This document shows positions 63,596 through 64,000 of a DNA stretch of 64,000 bases, piece by piece. This DNA comes from Desulfurellales bacterium (GTDB taxonomy: Bacteria > Campylobacterota_A > Desulfurellia > Desulfurellales > Hippeaceae): NCBI GenBank assembly GCA_027014115.1, contig JALWEJ010000079.1, forward strand, positions 1 to 64,000. The letters run 5' to 3'. Below the pieces are notes generated by a model that was not told where the DNA came from, made no database searches, and saw only the letters and a list, made by a program, of their open reading frames with translations. Both the position numbers and the translations under genes were made by a program. Numbering within the stretch: the stretch's first letter is position 1; every line of letters begins with the position of its first letter.

Positions 63596-64000
63596 AAGAC
63601 GTGTTATAAGAGGAATAAAAAGATTTAATGAGATAACAAGAATAGTTGTAAAATACGGGCTTGGTGAATTTGTAGAATATACAAAATTTAGAAAAAAAGC
63701 ATCAATAGATGAAACAACTATTGCGTTTAGATTTAAAAGAATGCTTGAAGAGCTCGGTCCTACATTTGTAAAGTTTGGGCAGCTGTTAAGCACTCAGGAG
63801 AGTATTCTTCCGCAATCGTTCATAGAAGAATTAAAAAATCTTCAGGATAATGTAGAACCTTTTTCATTCGAGGATGTAAAAAATACAATTAAAAAAAGCT
63901 TAAACAAGGATATAGAGGAAATTTTCGAAGAATTTGAAGAAATACCCGAAGCAAGTGCATCGTTAGGTCAGGTTCACAAGGCAAAATTAAAAAGCGGACA
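63591..64000 (+). CDS. ubiB: UbiB/AarF atypical kinase (N-terminal part), apparently starting at ATT
   Basis: The beginning of a UbiB/ABC1 kinase-like protein, cut by the window end. Family features are KYGLGEFVEY, ELGPTFVKFGQLLSTQ with the KxGQ motif, and ASASLGQVHKA, the nucleotide loop. The frame is open from 63558 (after TAG 63555-63557) but holds no ATG, GTG or TTG before the conserved region. ATT at 63591, six bases after GGGGAG and overlapping the ubiX stop, gives KRRVIRGIKRFNEITRIV, a typical UbiB N-terminus. Confidence 0.88.
   Translation, partial: MKRRVIRGIKRFNEITRIVVKYGLGEFVEYTKFRKKASIDETTIAFRFKRMLEELGPTFVKFGQLLSTQESILPQSFIEELKNLQDNVEPFSFEDVKNTIKKSLNKDIEEIFEEFEEIPEASASLGQVHKAKLKSG

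Overview
The window is an AT-rich bacterial chromosome segment, densely packed with operons. It comes from a motile, Gram-negative, probably anaerobic organism. The Gram-negative outer envelope is indicated by an Lnt-type N-acyltransferase, an LptF/LptG-type permease, an LpxL-like acyltransferase and a heptose-bisphosphate phosphatase. Flagella are indicated by FlhA/FlhF/FlhG, MotAB and FlgF/FlgG/FlgA. Anaerobic, ferredoxin-linked metabolism is indicated by indolepyruvate:ferredoxin oxidoreductase beside a phenylacetate-CoA ligase, with an acetyl-CoA synthetase nearby. The gene mix suggests a Deferribacterota-like or Desulfurellales (Hippea/Desulfurella)-like lineage. This is inferred from gene content only and is not resolved.

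Layout. Bases 1-11658 are almost all on the minus strand: initiator tRNA, aroK-aroC, a Lon-like protease, an RNase HII-QueH fusion, a DUF89 phosphatase, an acyl-CoA synthetase, RidA, PfkA and an anchored periplasmic protein. This run is interrupted at about 8614-9612 by a plus-strand island with the architecture of an integrated integron gene cassette. Bases 11760-15600 form a tight plus-strand operon (mobB, acyltransferase, gmhB, thiE, moaA, moaC) running into a degenerate HD-GYP protein. Next come a Nudix hydrolase, a TSUP permease, cinA, def-fmt-lnt, and a convergent minus block (LptF/G-type permease, prepilin peptidase, tatC, tatB). Bases 25803-34507 carry an AIM24 protein, an AI-2E-family permease, a ClC transporter, yggS, flhA-flhF-flhG and ccdA, closed by a strong hairpin terminator. 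A lipoprotein gene and the decayed remnant of a histidine kinase lie at 34570-36260. Bases 36574-46160 hold an HD-GYP phosphodiesterase, iorA-iorB-paaK, motAB and acs. Bases 46309-52432 hold ilvB-ilvN-ilvC-psd-pssA-leuA. Bases 52434-60515 hold a 54-residue Cys-rich protein, a diadenylate-cyclase-domain protein, folD and the translation cluster rimP-nusA-infB-ylxP-rbfA-nrnA-truB. The window ends with flgF-flgG-flgA-ubiX and the start of ubiB.

Most notable points. (1) A single cassette-like insertion carries a flavin-binding (NimA-like) gene. Its 5' end is perfectly complementary to the first arm of its own attC-like hairpin. (2) Three genes (flhA, the diadenylate cyclase and ubiB) have clear family N-termini that extend upstream of any ATG/GTG/TTG and seem to begin at ATA or ATT. 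(3) RNase HII and the queuosine enzyme QueH are fused in one frame. (4) A 54-residue CxxC protein gene hides between leuA and the cyclase. (5) The lnt and lptF/G-type genes overlap tail-to-tail by 71 bp. (6) There are candidate sigma-54 and sigma-28 promoters upstream of flagellar genes, and two promoters placed so close to the start codons that leaderless transcripts are likely. I found no CRISPR array, prophage or recognised defence system. Most of the window is ordinary core genome.
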